DNA of 64,000 nt from Luteimonas cucumeris (GTDB lineage Bacteria; Pseudomonadota; Gammaproteobacteria; Xanthomonadales; Xanthomonadaceae), in contig NZ_VLKN01000003.1 of assembly GCF_007830035.1 (NCBI RefSeq), positions 372,001 through 436,000 of the forward strand, in the 5' to 3' direction. Below, piece by piece: positions 45,044 through 55,275 of the stretch. Below the pieces are notes generated by a model. It saw only the letters and a program-made list of their open reading frames with translations, was not told the origin of the DNA and ran no database searches. Position 1 is the first letter of the stretch, and each line of letters opens with the position of its first letter. A program made the translations under genes and the position numbers.

Positions 45044-47302
45044 ATGGATATGCTGGCTGGAATGAGCCCCGGCCCGCCCCCGACGACCCCGCCTGCATCC
45101 CTGCCCGAATACGGCAGGAACCTGCCGGTCACGCCGTTCCGCGGCTACCTGCTGGCGCTGGCGGTACTGATCGGCGCACTGGTGTCGGTGATCCTGTTCT
45201 GGCGCAACGCGCATGAGCGCGAGTTGCGCGCGGCCGAGGCGGACTTCGTAGCCGAAACCCGGCAGATTGCCGAGCTGCTGCGGCAGCGGATGATGAGCTA
45301 CGAGCTGGCGCTGGGCAGCAGTGCGTCCTTGTTCACCAGCGTGCGCCCGACACCGCAGCAGTGGCAGTCGTTCGTCGATGGCCTGGAGATCGAGCAGCGT
45401 TTCCCCGGCATGCTGGGCATGGGGTATGCGCCGTACGTGACCCCGGAAGGACTGCGCCAGCTGCAACTGGAAAGCCTCGACGGCGGCCAGGAATTGCTGC
45501 AGCTGCAGCCGCCTGGCATCCGCCCCTATTACGGTCTCGTGCTGTACCTGGCGCCGACGACGCTGGAGAACCGCGGCGTGATCGGCTTCGACATGTTCGC
45601 CGACCCGGTACGCCATGCCGCGATGGCCGCGGCGCGCGACAGCGGCAGGCCGCATCTGTCCGGTCCGGTGCACCTGCTGCAGGATCGCTACGGCGCCGGT
45701 CCGCAGACCGGATTGCTGCTGTATTCGCCGCTGTACAACCCGGGCGAGCCCGTTTCCACCCTCGAGGAACGGCGCCAGTCGATGCGCGGCTGGGTCTACA
45801 TGCCTTTCCACATGAGTTCGTTCGTGGAGGCTGCATTGCCGCCGCGCGACCGTTATGGCGGCATCGACTTCCGGCTGTACGACGTCACCGGCTCGGTTCC
45901 CGAACTGCTGCATGCCGAGGCCGACCGCAATCCCGGCAAGACTCCCGCGTTCATCTCGAGCCTGCCGATCGACGTCTATGGCCGGCGCTGGCGCATGGAT
46001 TTCCGCTCGGGGCCGGCCGAGGTCGCCAGCCCGGGCCTGGCGGGCCTGCGTGTCACGCTCGCGATCGGACTGCTGTCGTCGCTGCTGCTGTTCGGCCTCG
46101 TGATGCTGCTGGCGCGCACCGAGAACCGCGCGCGACAGATCGCCACGCAGCTTACCGAGGACTATCGACGCAGCGAACAGCGCTTCCGCATGGCGATGGT
46201 GTACTCGGCGATCGGCAAGGCCCTGCTCGATCACGAGGGTCGCGTGGTCGAGGCCAACCCGGCGCTGGGCAGCATCGTCGGCCGCGATCCCGTGCAACTG
46301 GCAGGCGAGGTGTTTTCCTCGCTGTTCGACGACGCCAGCGATCCGGTGCGGACCAGCGAGATGGAAGCCGTCGCCGACGGCGTGTTCCGTACCACTCGCC
46401 GGTTGCGGCGCGACAGCGGTGAACTGCGCTACGCGCAACTGACCTATGCGCCGATACCGGGCAACGTAGGGCAGGACATCGCCCGCCTGGTGCAGGTCGA
46501 GGACGTCAGCGACCGGCTGCGCGCGGAAGCGCAGGTGCGCGCATTGAACCGCACGCTGGAGTCCCGCGTCGCGCAACGCACCCGCGAGCTGAGCCTGGCC
46601 AACAACGAGTTGGAGTCCTTCGCCTACAGCGTCTCGCACGACCTGCGTGCGCCGCTGCGCTCGATCGAGGGTTTCAGCCGCCTGCTGACCGAACGTTACC
46701 AGCAGGTGCTGGACGAGTCCGGGCGCGACTACCTGTCGCGCGTGCGCAATGCCACGGCGCGCATGGGCGAACTGATCGAAGCGATGCTGAAGATGGCGAG
46801 GCTGAGCCGCAGCGAGCTGAAACCCCGGTCGCTGGACCTGAGCCAACTGGCCGCCGAGGTGATCGCGGAGCTGCGTGCCGCCGAGCCCGCACGCAAGGTC
46901 GAGGTGGATATCGAGCCGGGCATGCACGCGGTCGGCGATCCGACCCTGCTGCGCAACCTGCTGGTGAACCTGCTCGGCAACGCCTGGAAATTCACGGGCG
47001 AAAGTGCCCGGCCGCGTATCGAGTTCTTCCGCGAACGACGTCCGTCGGCGTCGCCCACCTACGTGGTGCGCGACAACGGCGCCGGCTTCGAGACGAACTA
47101 TGCCGACAAGCTGTTCCGCCCGTTCCAGCGCCTGCACAGCCAGGAGCAGTTCAGTGGTCACGGCGTCGGCCTCGCTTCGGTGAAACGCATCGTCGAACGC
47201 CACGGCGGCAGCATCCAGGCCGAAGGCACGCCGGGGCAGGGCGCGACGTTCCGATTCACTCTCAGTGGGGACTGGGAACTAGGGGCCAGCCCCAGATCCT
47301 AG
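45044..47302 (+). CDS. CHASE/PAS hybrid-free sensor histidine kinase
   Basis: 752 residues: membrane helix 1 (about 33-53), periplasmic CHASE domain (about 70-310, with RFPGMLGMGYAPYV and RPYYGLVLYLAP), helix 2 (about 340-362), cytosolic PAS (about 385-490), HisKA with H-box SVSHDLRAPLRSI (His532) and an HATPase domain with NAWKFT, DNGAGFETNYADKLFRPFQRLH and GHGVGLASVKRIVERHGG. CHASE domains sense small ligands such as cytokinin-like or peptide signals; the ligand here is unknown. No receiver domain or response regulator gene is adjacent, so it is an orphan. ATG at 45044 is the longest start; ATG at 45062 is possible and neither has a strong ribosome site. Confidence 0.92.
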   Translation: MDMLAGMSPGPPPTTPPASLPEYGRNLPVTPFRGYLLALAVLIGALVSVILFWRNAHERELRAAEADFVAETRQIAELLRQRMMSYELALGSSASLFTSVRPTPQQWQSFVDGLEIEQRFPGMLGMGYAPYVTPEGLRQLQLESLDGGQELLQLQPPGIRPYYGLVLYLAPTTLENRGVIGFDMFADPVRHAAMAAARDSGRPHLSGPVHLLQDRYGAGPQTGLLLYSPLYNPGEPVSTLEERRQSMRGWVYMPFHMSSFVEAALPPRDRYGGIDFRLYDVTGSVPELLHAEADRNPGKTPAFISSLPIDVYGRRWRMDFRSGPAEVASPGLAGLRVTLAIGLLSSLLLFGLVMLLARTENRARQIATQLTEDYRRSEQRFRMAMVYSAIGKALLDHEGRVVEANPALGSIVGRDPVQLAGEVFSSLFDDASDPVRTSEMEAVADGVFRTTRRLRRDSGELRYAQLTYAPIPGNVGQDIARLVQVEDVSDRLRAEAQVRALNRTLESRVAQRTRELSLANNELESFAYSVSHDLRAPLRSIEGFSRLLTERYQQVLDESGRDYLSRVRNATARMGELIEAMLKMARLSRSELKPRSLDLSQLAAEVIAELRAAEPARKVEVDIEPGMHAVGDPTLLRNLLVNLLGNAWKFTGESARPRIEFFRERRPSASPTYVVRDNGAGFETNYADKLFRPFQRLHSQEQFSGHGVGLASVKRIVERHGGSIQAEGTPGQGATFRFTLSGDWELGASPRS

Positions 47303-47314
47303 ATCCCGCTTTCG

Positions 47315-47821
47315 TCAGGCGTCGCGATTGTGCCTGCGCATCACGCGCTGCTTGTCGCGCGCCCAGTCACGGTCCTTGGCGGCCTCGCGCTTGTCGTGCG
47401 ACTGCTTGCCCTTGGCCAGCGCCAGTTCGGCCTTGACCTTGTTGCCTTTCCAGTACAGCGCGGTCGGCACCAGTGTGTAGCCGTCGCGCTGTACCTTGCC
47501 GATCAGCTGGTCGATCTCGCGCCGGTGCAGCAGCAGCTTGCGAGTACGGTGGGCATCGGTGACGACGTGGCTCGACGCCGAGATCAGCGGCGTCATCTGT
47601 GCGCCGAACAGGTACAACTCGCCCTCACGGATCACCGCGTAGCTTTCGATGATGTTGGCGCGGCCGGCGCGGATCGCCTTCAACTCCCAGCCCTGCAGCG
47701 CGAGGCCGGCTTCGTAGCGCTGCTCGAGGTGGTAGTCGTGGCGCGCGCGCTTGTTCAGCGCGATCGTGCCGCCGCTGTTTGCCTTATCCTTGCCTGTCTT
47801 CTTGTTCGAACTCTTGCTCAT
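47315..47821 (-). CDS. smpB: SsrA-binding protein SmpB
   Basis: 168 residues with the SmpB OB-fold signature ([38 protein letters not shown]) and the basic C-terminal tail that enters the ribosomal A site ([25 protein letters not shown]). It binds tmRNA and is required for trans-translation. ATG at 47821 (MSKSSNKK) is preferred; ATG at 47830 would add three residues. It ends 12 bases from the convergent kinase stop. Confidence 0.96.
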   Translation of the reverse strand: MSKSSNKKTGKDKANSGGTIALNKRARHDYHLEQRYEAGLALQGWELKAIRAGRANIIESYAVIREGELYLFGAQMTPLISASSHVVTDAHRTRKLLLHRREIDQLIGKVQRDGYTLVPTALYWKGNKVKAELALAKGKQSHDKREAAKDRDWARDKQRVMRRHNRDA

Positions 47822-47867
47822 CGTGTCCATTGTCCCCGATGGGGCCCTGGCGCGCTAATGTCCTGCC

Positions 47868-48293
47868 ATGCCCACCATCCGCCGCACCGCCCTGGTCGAA
47901 CATTCCGCCGCACGCATGTTCGCGCTGGTCAACGACATCGCCGCCTATCCGCGCCGCTTCGACTGGTGCGAATCGGCGCAGGTGCAGGAGGCCGGCGAGC
48001 ATCGCGTGCTGGCGCGGCTGGACCTCAAGCTGGGCAGCTTCCGCACCTGGTTCGTCACCGAGAACCTGCTGTCGCCGCCGCACCACATCGACATGAACCT
48101 GCGCGACGGACCGTTCAAGTCGCTGGGCGGCCGCTGGGAATTCCATGTGCTGGACGAATCGGCGTGCAAAGTGTCGCTGACCCTGTCGTTCGAAGCCGCC
48201 TCGAAGCTGCTCGCCCCGGCGGTGGCGCTGGGCCTGCAGGGTCTGGCGGACCGCATGGTCGATGATTTCGTCCGCACCGCGGACCGCGGCTGA
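47868..48293 (+). CDS. ratA: RatA/COQ10-like START-domain protein
   Basis: 141 residues of the polyketide cyclase/START superfamily (IRRTALVEHSAARMFALVNDIAAYPRRFDWC, GPFKSLGGRWEFHVLDE). Homologues are called RatA (proposed inhibitor of 70S formation) or ubiquinone-binding COQ10-like; which applies here is unknown. It is divergent from smpB with 46 bases between the starts and is followed by rnfH, the usual partner order. Confidence 0.85.
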   Translation: MPTIRRTALVEHSAARMFALVNDIAAYPRRFDWCESAQVQEAGEHRVLARLDLKLGSFRTWFVTENLLSPPHHIDMNLRDGPFKSLGGRWEFHVLDESACKVSLTLSFEAASKLLAPAVALGLQGLADRMVDDFVRTADRG

Positions 48294-48312
48294 GCGGACC
48301 GATGGCCGCCAC

Positions 48313-48573
48313 ATGAAAATCGAAGTCGTGCTGGCGTGGCCGCGTCGTGTGCAATCGGTGACATTGGAGCTGCCGCCGGGCGCGTGCGTGAGGGACGCGC
48401 TGGCTGCCGCCGGCTGGAGCGGCGCCGCTGGAGTCAGCGGTTATGCGGTGTTCGGCGAACGTGCGCTTGTGGATACCGTACTGCAGGATGGCGATCGGGT
48501 GGAACTGCTGCGGCCGTTGCAGGCAGACCCGAAGGAAGCGCGCCGCCGTCGGGCGCGCAAGGAACCAAAATAA
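48313..48573 (+). CDS. rnfH: RnfH family ubiquitin-like protein
   Basis: 86 residues of the RnfH/UPF0125 family (beta-grasp, MKIEVVLAWPRRVQSVTLELP, then GYAVFGERALVDTVLQDGDRVELLRPL) with a basic tail. Function is unknown; in this gene order it partners ratA. ATG at 48313 is the family start. Confidence 0.9.
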   Translation: MKIEVVLAWPRRVQSVTLELPPGACVRDALAAAGWSGAAGVSGYAVFGERALVDTVLQDGDRVELLRPLQADPKEARRRRARKEPK

Positions 48574-48642
48574 CTCAGGAGATGACACCAGTCCGACGGT
48601 GGATTCGAACTGCAGCGACAACGTCCACGCAGGATGCGACCG

Positions 48643-49032
48643 TCAGCGACGCTTCTTGTCGTCTTTCTTCAGATTCGGGCCGAACTGGCGACTGGCGCTC
48701 TTGGCAAGCTCTTCGTCCTGTTCCGCAAAGTAATCGCCGTCCCACTTGGCGAGCACATCGTTCTCGAAATACAGGGTGAAATTCTTGATCTCGGTTGTGC
48801 CTGCACGACCGACGCGCTGGGTGGCCGTGTAATCCCAGCGATCGTGATGGAACGGATCGGCGATCGACGGCGAGCCGAGCAGGGCGGATACCTGCTGCTT
48901 GCTCATGCCCGGCTGCAACTGGTCGACAGCGGTCTTCTCGAGCAGGTTGCCCTGGTAGATGGGCTGCCGGTACAGGATGCCGCATCCGGTGGTCATGGCG
49001 GCGAGGACGGCGATCAGGATCAGCTTGCGCAT
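48643..49032 (-). CDS. bamE: Outer-membrane assembly lipoprotein BamE (OmlA)
   Basis: 129 residues. The signal peptide is MRKLILIAVLAAMTTGC with Cys17 as the lipidation site; the -3 position is Thr, slightly off the usual lipobox. The BamE/SmpA_OmlA domain follows (YRQPIYQGNLLEKTAVDQLQPGMSKQQVSALLGSP, DRWDYTATQRVG). It is part of the BAM complex. It is transcribed divergently from fur with 106 bases between the starts, the arrangement known for omlA-fur in Xanthomonas. A charged tail rich in Lys follows the domain. Confidence 0.93.
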   Translation of the reverse strand: MRKLILIAVLAAMTTGCGILYRQPIYQGNLLEKTAVDQLQPGMSKQQVSALLGSPSIADPFHHDRWDYTATQRVGRAGTTEIKNFTLYFENDVLAKWDGDYFAEQDEELAKSASRQFGPNLKKDDKKRR

Positions 49033-49138
49033 TCAGGGTTCGCGGCAGGACGGAATGCGGCGATAATACACCGAAGCCACGCGGCCCCGTCCGCGCCCGC
49101 CAACGCGTTCATTCATGGTTATCGCGCACGGAGTGCTG

Positions 49139-49540
49139 ATGGAATCGCAGGATCTACGCAAGGTCGGCCTCAAGGTCACCCACCCGCGGATGCGGATACT
49201 GGAACTGCTGGAGCAGACCAAGCCGCGGCACATGACGGCCGAGGACATCTATCGCCACCTGCTCGACGAAGGCGAGGAGATCGGGCTGGCCACGGTGTAC
49301 CGCGTGCTGACCCAGTTCGAAGCCGCCGGTCTGGTGCTGAAGCACAACTTCGAGGGCGGGCACGCGGTGTACGAACTCGACCGCGGCGGCCATCACGACC
49401 ACATGGTCGATGTCGATACCGGCAAGATCATCGAATTCGAGAGCGCCGAGATCGAGAAGCTGCAGCAAGAGATCGCCGCGCGCCACGGCTACATCCTGGA
49501 AGAGCACTCGCTGGTGCTGTACGTGCGCAAGAAGCGCTGA
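49139..49540 (+). CDS. fur: Ferric uptake regulator Fur, cysteine-free
   Basis: 133 residues, winged-helix N-domain (LKVTHPRMRILELLE, EIGLATVYRVLTQFEAAGLV) and metal-binding dimerisation domain (GGHHDHMVDVDTGKIIEFES, AARHGYILEEHSLVLYVRKKR). The His-rich HHDHM regulatory site is intact. Where E. coli Fur has the CxxC structural zinc site, this protein has DVDT, and it contains no cysteine at all. It represses iron uptake genes with Fe(II). ATG at 49139 has GGAG five bases upstream; the frame is open further upstream but without support. GATAAT (49062-49067) is the best -10 candidate. Confidence 0.95.
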   Translation: MESQDLRKVGLKVTHPRMRILELLEQTKPRHMTAEDIYRHLLDEGEEIGLATVYRVLTQFEAAGLVLKHNFEGGHAVYELDRGGHHDHMVDVDTGKIIEFESAEIEKLQQEIAARHGYILEEHSLVLYVRKKR

Positions 49541-49562
49541 GCGAGCGGTACTGATTGCACTT

Positions 49563-49579
49563 GGAGCGGGGCTCGCTCC
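49563..49579. terminator. Hairpin between convergent fur and recN
   Basis: GGAGCG (49563-49568), loop GGGCT, CGCTCC (49574-49579). It sits between the two stops, 22 bases after fur and 15 bases beyond recN. No T tract on either side. Same GGAGCGG core as the hairpins at 13761-13796 and 55176-55207. Confidence 0.45.
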
Positions 49580-49594
49580 GCGCACAGGACAGAA

Positions 49595-51277
49595 CTAGCC
49601 GGCGTTGCTGAGCAGGCGCTTGGCGGCCGCGCGCGCTTCCTTGCTGACTTCCACCCCACCCAGCATCCGTGCCAGTTCCTCGGCACGTTGCTTCGCATCC
49701 AGCCGTTCGACCGCGCTGCGGGTGACGCCATCGCTGGCGGCCTTGCTGACCCGGTAATGCGCATGGCCCTGCGCCGCGACCTGCGGCAGGTGCGTGACGC
49801 ACAGCGCCTGGCGCTTCTCGCCCAGGGCGCGCAGCTTCTGGCCGACGATCTCCGCGACCGCGCCGCCGATGCCGGAATCGACTTCGTCGAACACCATGGT
49901 CGGCACCAGGTCGCCGCCGAGCGCGGCGACCTCGATCGCCAGCGAGATGCGCGACAGTTCGCCGCCGGAGGCGACCTTGCGCAAGGGCCGCGGCGGTTGT
50001 CCGGCATTGGCGGAGACCAGGAATTCCACCCGCTCGGCGCCGTTGGCGTCCGGGCGTTCGCCGGCGTTGGGTTCCAGCGCGACCTCGAACCGGCCCCCGC
50101 CCATGCCCAGCTCGCCGATCAGGCTGGTGGTCGTGCTGGCCAGCGTCCCTGCGGTCCGGGTGCGGGCTTCGGTCAGCTTGCCGGCGGCGGCCCGCCATTG
50201 CTGGCGCGCCGTTTCGATCTCGCCATCGAGCCGCGCCACGCGTTCGCCAGCGCCACGCAGGGATTCCAGTTCCGCCGCCAGCGCATCGCGATGCGCAGCC
50301 AGTCGTTCGGGCGCGACGCGGTGCTTGCGGGCGAGGTCATGAATGCGGCCCAGCCGCTGTTCCATGTCCTCGAACTGCAGCGGGTCGAGATCCAGGTCCT
50401 CGCGGATGCGCTCGATCAAGGCGGTCGCCTCGTCGAGCTGGATCGCAGCGGCATCCAGCAGCGCGTCGATGTCGGCCAGGCGCGGCTCGTGCTCGACCAC
50501 GCGCATCAACTCGGCGCGCGTCTGCTGCAGTTGCCGCGTCATCGACGGCGCCTCGTCGCCGGCCAGGCGCGTGAAGGCGGCGTCGCAGGCGGCAATCAAT
50601 GCCGCCGCATGGGCATGGCGGCGATGGCTGGCGCCGAGCTCGGCGATGGCGTCGGGCTCCAGTGCCTCGCGTTGCAGTTCGCCGGCCTGGTGCTCGAGAT
50701 AGGCGATACGTTCCGAGACATCGCCCTGCTTCGACAAGGCCTCGCGTTCGCGCAGCAGCGTGTTCCAGCGCGCGGCGGCGGCGGCCACCGCGGCCAGGGC
50801 ATCGTCATGGCCGCCGTAACCGTCGAGCAGGGCCAGCTGGCTGGTTTTCGACAGCAGCGCCTGGTGCTCGTGCTGGCCGTGGATCTCGACCAGCAGGCCG
50901 GCCAGTTCCGCCAGTTGCGCCAATGTCGCCGGGCGGCCGTTGATCCAGGCCTTCGAGCCACCGTCGGCGCGCAGGGTGCGGCGCAGTTGGCATTCGTCGC
51001 CGTCGTCGCGGTCCTCGTCGAGCATGTCCTGCTCGCGCAGCCAGTCGCGGGCGGGCGCGGCGTCGGCCAGCGCGAACCGCGCACTGAGTTCGGCACGTTC
51101 GGCGCCGTGCCGCACCATGCCGCTGTCGGCGCGCAGGCCGGAGAGGAAGCCCAGCGCATCGACCAGCAGCGACTTGCCGGCACCGGTTTCGCCGGAAATG
51201 ACGGTCAGCCCCGGCCCGAACTCCAGTTCGGCCGAGCGCACGACGGCGAAATCCTTGATCGCGAGTTGGGTAAGCAT
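49595..51277 (-). CDS. recN: DNA repair ATPase RecN
   Basis: 560-residue SMC-like protein. Walker A is VISGETGAGKSLLVDALGF (near 26-44), then a long coiled-coil arm region (about 170-370), signature KVASGGELSRISLAIEVAA and Walker B PTMVFDEVDSGIGG. It acts in double-strand break repair and is SOS-controlled in many bacteria. No convincing LexA box was seen in the bases upstream of the ATG at 51277. It is divergent from hrcA, 87 bases between the starts. Confidence 0.96.
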   Translation of the reverse strand: MLTQLAIKDFAVVRSAELEFGPGLTVISGETGAGKSLLVDALGFLSGLRADSGMVRHGAERAELSARFALADAAPARDWLREQDMLDEDRDDGDECQLRRTLRADGGSKAWINGRPATLAQLAELAGLLVEIHGQHEHQALLSKTSQLALLDGYGGHDDALAAVAAAAARWNTLLREREALSKQGDVSERIAYLEHQAGELQREALEPDAIAELGASHRRHAHAAALIAACDAAFTRLAGDEAPSMTRQLQQTRAELMRVVEHEPRLADIDALLDAAAIQLDEATALIERIREDLDLDPLQFEDMEQRLGRIHDLARKHRVAPERLAAHRDALAAELESLRGAGERVARLDGEIETARQQWRAAAGKLTEARTRTAGTLASTTTSLIGELGMGGGRFEVALEPNAGERPDANGAERVEFLVSANAGQPPRPLRKVASGGELSRISLAIEVAALGGDLVPTMVFDEVDSGIGGAVAEIVGQKLRALGEKRQALCVTHLPQVAAQGHAHYRVSKAASDGVTRSAVERLDAKQRAEELARMLGGVEVSKEARAAAKRLLSNAG

Positions 51278-51364
51278 GCGGTGCGAATTGTGCCTTGGCG
51301 CCATCAAGAGTGTTAGTCGCGCCGGAACTTGCTTTCCATGCGCGGCCCGGCTTATACCGCAGGG

Positions 51365-52423
51365 GTGAGCCGACCCTCGACCGACGACAGACCCCTCGAC
51401 CCGCGCGCGCGGCAATTGCTGCGTACGCTGATCGGGCGTTACATCCGCGATGGCGAACCAGTCGGCTCGCAGACCTTGGCGCGGCATGCGGGGCTGGATG
51501 TCAGCCCGGCGACGATCCGCAACATCCTGGCAGACCTCGAGGACATCGGCCTGCTCAGCGCCGCGCACGCCTCGGCCGGACGCGTGCCGACTGCACAGGG
51601 CTACCGCGTGTTCGTCGACAGCCTGCTGCAGGTCAAGCCGCTGGCCGAGGGCGAGCTGTCGCGATTGCGCAGCGAACTGCCTGCCGGGGCCGGCACCCAG
51701 AACCTGCTGGGCAACGCGTCGGAACTGTTGTCGGCGATGACTCACTTCGTCGGCGTGGTCAGCGTGCCGCAGCGTGGGCAGTTCGCATTCAAGCACATCG
51801 ATTTCGTGCCGCTGGACGGCCAGCGCGTGCTGGCGATCCTGGTGTTCGCCGACAACGACGTGCAGAACCGCATCCTGCAGACACGCCGTGCCTACGATCC
51901 GGCCGAACTGGAGCGCGTCGCCAACTACCTCAACCAGCATTTCGCCGGGCGGCCGCTGGCCGACATCCGCGCCACGCTGCTGCGCGAGATGCGCAGTGCC
52001 CGCAGCGAGATGGAAACCCTGCTGGCACAGACCGTGGAACTGGCCGAACAAGCGCTGGCCCCGGGCGACGAGGACATGCTGCTGGCCGGGCAGACGCGGC
52101 TGATCGGCGTGCAGGACCTGGCGGACCTGGACCGGCTGCGCGAACTGTTCGAGGCCTTCGCCCGCAAGCGCGAGATCCTGCAATTGCTCGAGCGCACGGT
52201 GCACGCGCCGGGCGTGCGCATCTTCATTGGCGAGGAAACCGGGCTGACACCGCTGGAGGGCATGTCGCTGGTGACCGCGCCCTATGCCGCGCAGGGCCGC
52301 GTGCTGGGCGTGCTCGGGGTGATCGGACCGACCCGGATGGCCTACGATCGGGTGATCCCCGTAGTGCAGGCTGCCGCCGATGCGCTGGGTTCTGCCTTGA
52401 ATCCGGGCGCCCAGCCCTCATAG
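51365..52423 (+). CDS. hrcA: Heat-inducible repressor HrcA
   Basis: 352 residues with the HrcA winged helix (LDPRARQLLRTLIGRYIRDGEPVGSQTLARHAGLDVSPATIRNILADLE) and the GAF-like domain (FVGVVSVPQRGQFAFKHIDFVPL, IFIGEETGLTPLEGMSLVTAPY). It represses through CIRCE elements, probably at groESL elsewhere. The start is uncertain: GTG at 51365 (VSRPSTDDRPLD) fits the family best; ATG at 51338 and TTG at 51329 are in frame. Only a half CIRCE (GAGTGTTAG, 51308-51316) is visible upstream. CTTGCTT-N11-CCCGGCTTA (51328-51354) is a weak sigma-32-like candidate. First gene of hrcA-grpE-dnaK-dnaJ. Confidence 0.93.
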   Translation: MSRPSTDDRPLDPRARQLLRTLIGRYIRDGEPVGSQTLARHAGLDVSPATIRNILADLEDIGLLSAAHASAGRVPTAQGYRVFVDSLLQVKPLAEGELSRLRSELPAGAGTQNLLGNASELLSAMTHFVGVVSVPQRGQFAFKHIDFVPLDGQRVLAILVFADNDVQNRILQTRRAYDPAELERVANYLNQHFAGRPLADIRATLLREMRSARSEMETLLAQTVELAEQALAPGDEDMLLAGQTRLIGVQDLADLDRLRELFEAFARKREILQLLERTVHAPGVRIFIGEETGLTPLEGMSLVTAPYAAQGRVLGVLGVIGPTRMAYDRVIPVVQAAADALGSALNPGAQPS

Positions 52424-52465
52424 GTGGGCGGGTAGGGCGGCAGGACGACCGCTCCGGAACCCGAC

Positions 52466-52978
52466 ATGACCCAACAACAGAACCCCGACGACAACGCCGA
52501 AACGGCAGTCGACGCCGACCACCCCCTGTACGAACTGATCGAGACCCTGAAGGGCGATCTGGAGCAGCTGCGGGCCGAATCGCTGCGCGAGCGCGCCGAC
52601 CTGGACAACCAGCGCAAGCGCCTGGCGCGCGACGTGGAGATGGCGCGCAAGTTCGCCAACGAACGCCTGCTGGGCGACCTGCTGCCGGTGTTCGACAGCC
52701 TGGAGGCGGCGCTGCTCACCGCGCCGCAGAACGACCCGCTGCGCGCCGGCGTCGAGTTGACCCTGCGCCAGCTGCACAAGGTAGCCGAGGCCAATGGATT
52801 GACCGAAATCGCGCCAGCGCCTGGCGACGGTTTCGATCCCGAGCGCCATCAGGCGATGAGCATGGTCGAGGTCGCGGGCATTGCGCCGGGCGCGGTCGCG
52901 CAGGTTTTCCAGAAGGGCTACGTGCTGAACGAGCGTCTGTTGCGGCCGGCGATGGTCGTGGTCGCGAAGCACGATTGA
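52466..52978 (+). CDS. grpE: Nucleotide exchange factor GrpE
   Basis: 170 residues: an acidic disordered N-terminus, the long paired helix (about 20-65, [33 protein letters not shown]) and the beta-wing domain ([36 protein letters not shown]). It releases ADP from DnaK. It follows hrcA by 42 bases and is probably on the same transcript. Confidence 0.96.
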   Translation: MTQQQNPDDNAETAVDADHPLYELIETLKGDLEQLRAESLRERADLDNQRKRLARDVEMARKFANERLLGDLLPVFDSLEAALLTAPQNDPLRAGVELTLRQLHKVAEANGLTEIAPAPGDGFDPERHQAMSMVEVAGIAPGAVAQVFQKGYVLNERLLRPAMVVVAKHD

Positions 52979-52987
52979 AGCTCTTCT

Positions 52988-53155
52988 CCTTCCCTTCAAG
53001 GGGAAGGCCGGGATGGGATGGGTTTGATGCCGCAAGGTCAAAGTCAGACCCATCCCCACCCAACCGTCCAGTCTGCGCATAGCGCTTCGGCGTTCGGCCG
53101 GATGCGAGCCAATGGCTCGCAAGCGATCCGCTCTCACCCCCTTGAAGGGGAGGGC
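52988..53155. repeat. Pair of inverted palindromic repeats between grpE and dnaK
   Basis: CCTTCCC/GGGAAGG (52988-53007, with TTCAAGG between) followed by GGGATGGGATGGG (53010-53022), and in opposite orientation a CCCCCTTGAAGGGGAGGG unit at 53137-53154 with ACCCATCCCCACCCA at 53047-53061. A separate hairpin TGCGAGCC-AAT-GGCTCGCA lies at 53103-53121 and GGCGGC-CAA-GCCGCC at 53179-53193. The 251-base gap has no gene. It looks like a composite repeat element, and the second unit contributes to a heat-shock-type promoter. Confidence 0.6.
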
Positions 53156-53170
53156 TTGAACCCCAGATTA
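53137..53170 (+). promoter_or_regulatory. Sigma-32-type promoter of dnaK
   Basis: CCCCCTTGAAG (53137-53147), a 13-base spacer, CCCCAGATTA (53161-53170). This closely follows the heat-shock consensus (CTTGAAA, CCCCATNTA) and resembles the E. coli dnaK P1 arrangement. The predicted start near 53178 leaves a leader of about 52 bases before the ATG. The -35 element falls inside the palindromic repeat CCCCTTGAAGGGG. Confidence 0.65.
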
Positions 53171-53229
53171 CGGTCATCGGCGGCCAAGCCGCCCCAACTG
53201 ATTCCAGATTACAGAGAGGGAGCAACACC

Positions 53230-55148
<1,919 letters not shown>

Positions 55149-55152
<4 letters not shown>

Positions 55153-55270
55153 TTCGGGATTGGTGATTCGTGATTCGAAGGAGCGGAGCCGCAGCTTCGC
55201 TCCTTCGGTCATCAGGATCCGCTCCGTTGGTCTTTGGCTCCACGAATCACACACACGAATACGAATCACG
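55149..55270. repeat. Inverted GTGATTCG repeat between dnaK and dnaJ
   Basis: Tandem GTGATTCG/GGGATTG/GTGATTCG units (55149-55177) are answered by CGAATCAC at 55243-55250 and 55262-55269. Between them, CGAAGGAGCG (55176-55185) pairs with CGCTCCTTCG (55198-55207). The first unit overlaps the dnaK stop (TGA at 55150-55152) and the last ends 6 bases before the dnaJ ATG. The same element precedes the DUF2058 gene (36-170). Confidence 0.7.
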
Positions 55271-55275
55271 GCCTC

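Noticed and set aside
45026-47203. 725-codon minus-strand frame over the histidine kinase
   Set aside because: Shadow; the plus-strand kinase has all expected domains.
51290-51316. CIRCE element upstream of hrcA
   Set aside because: Only the right half (GAGTGTTAG) resembles the consensus; the left half at the required spacing does not.
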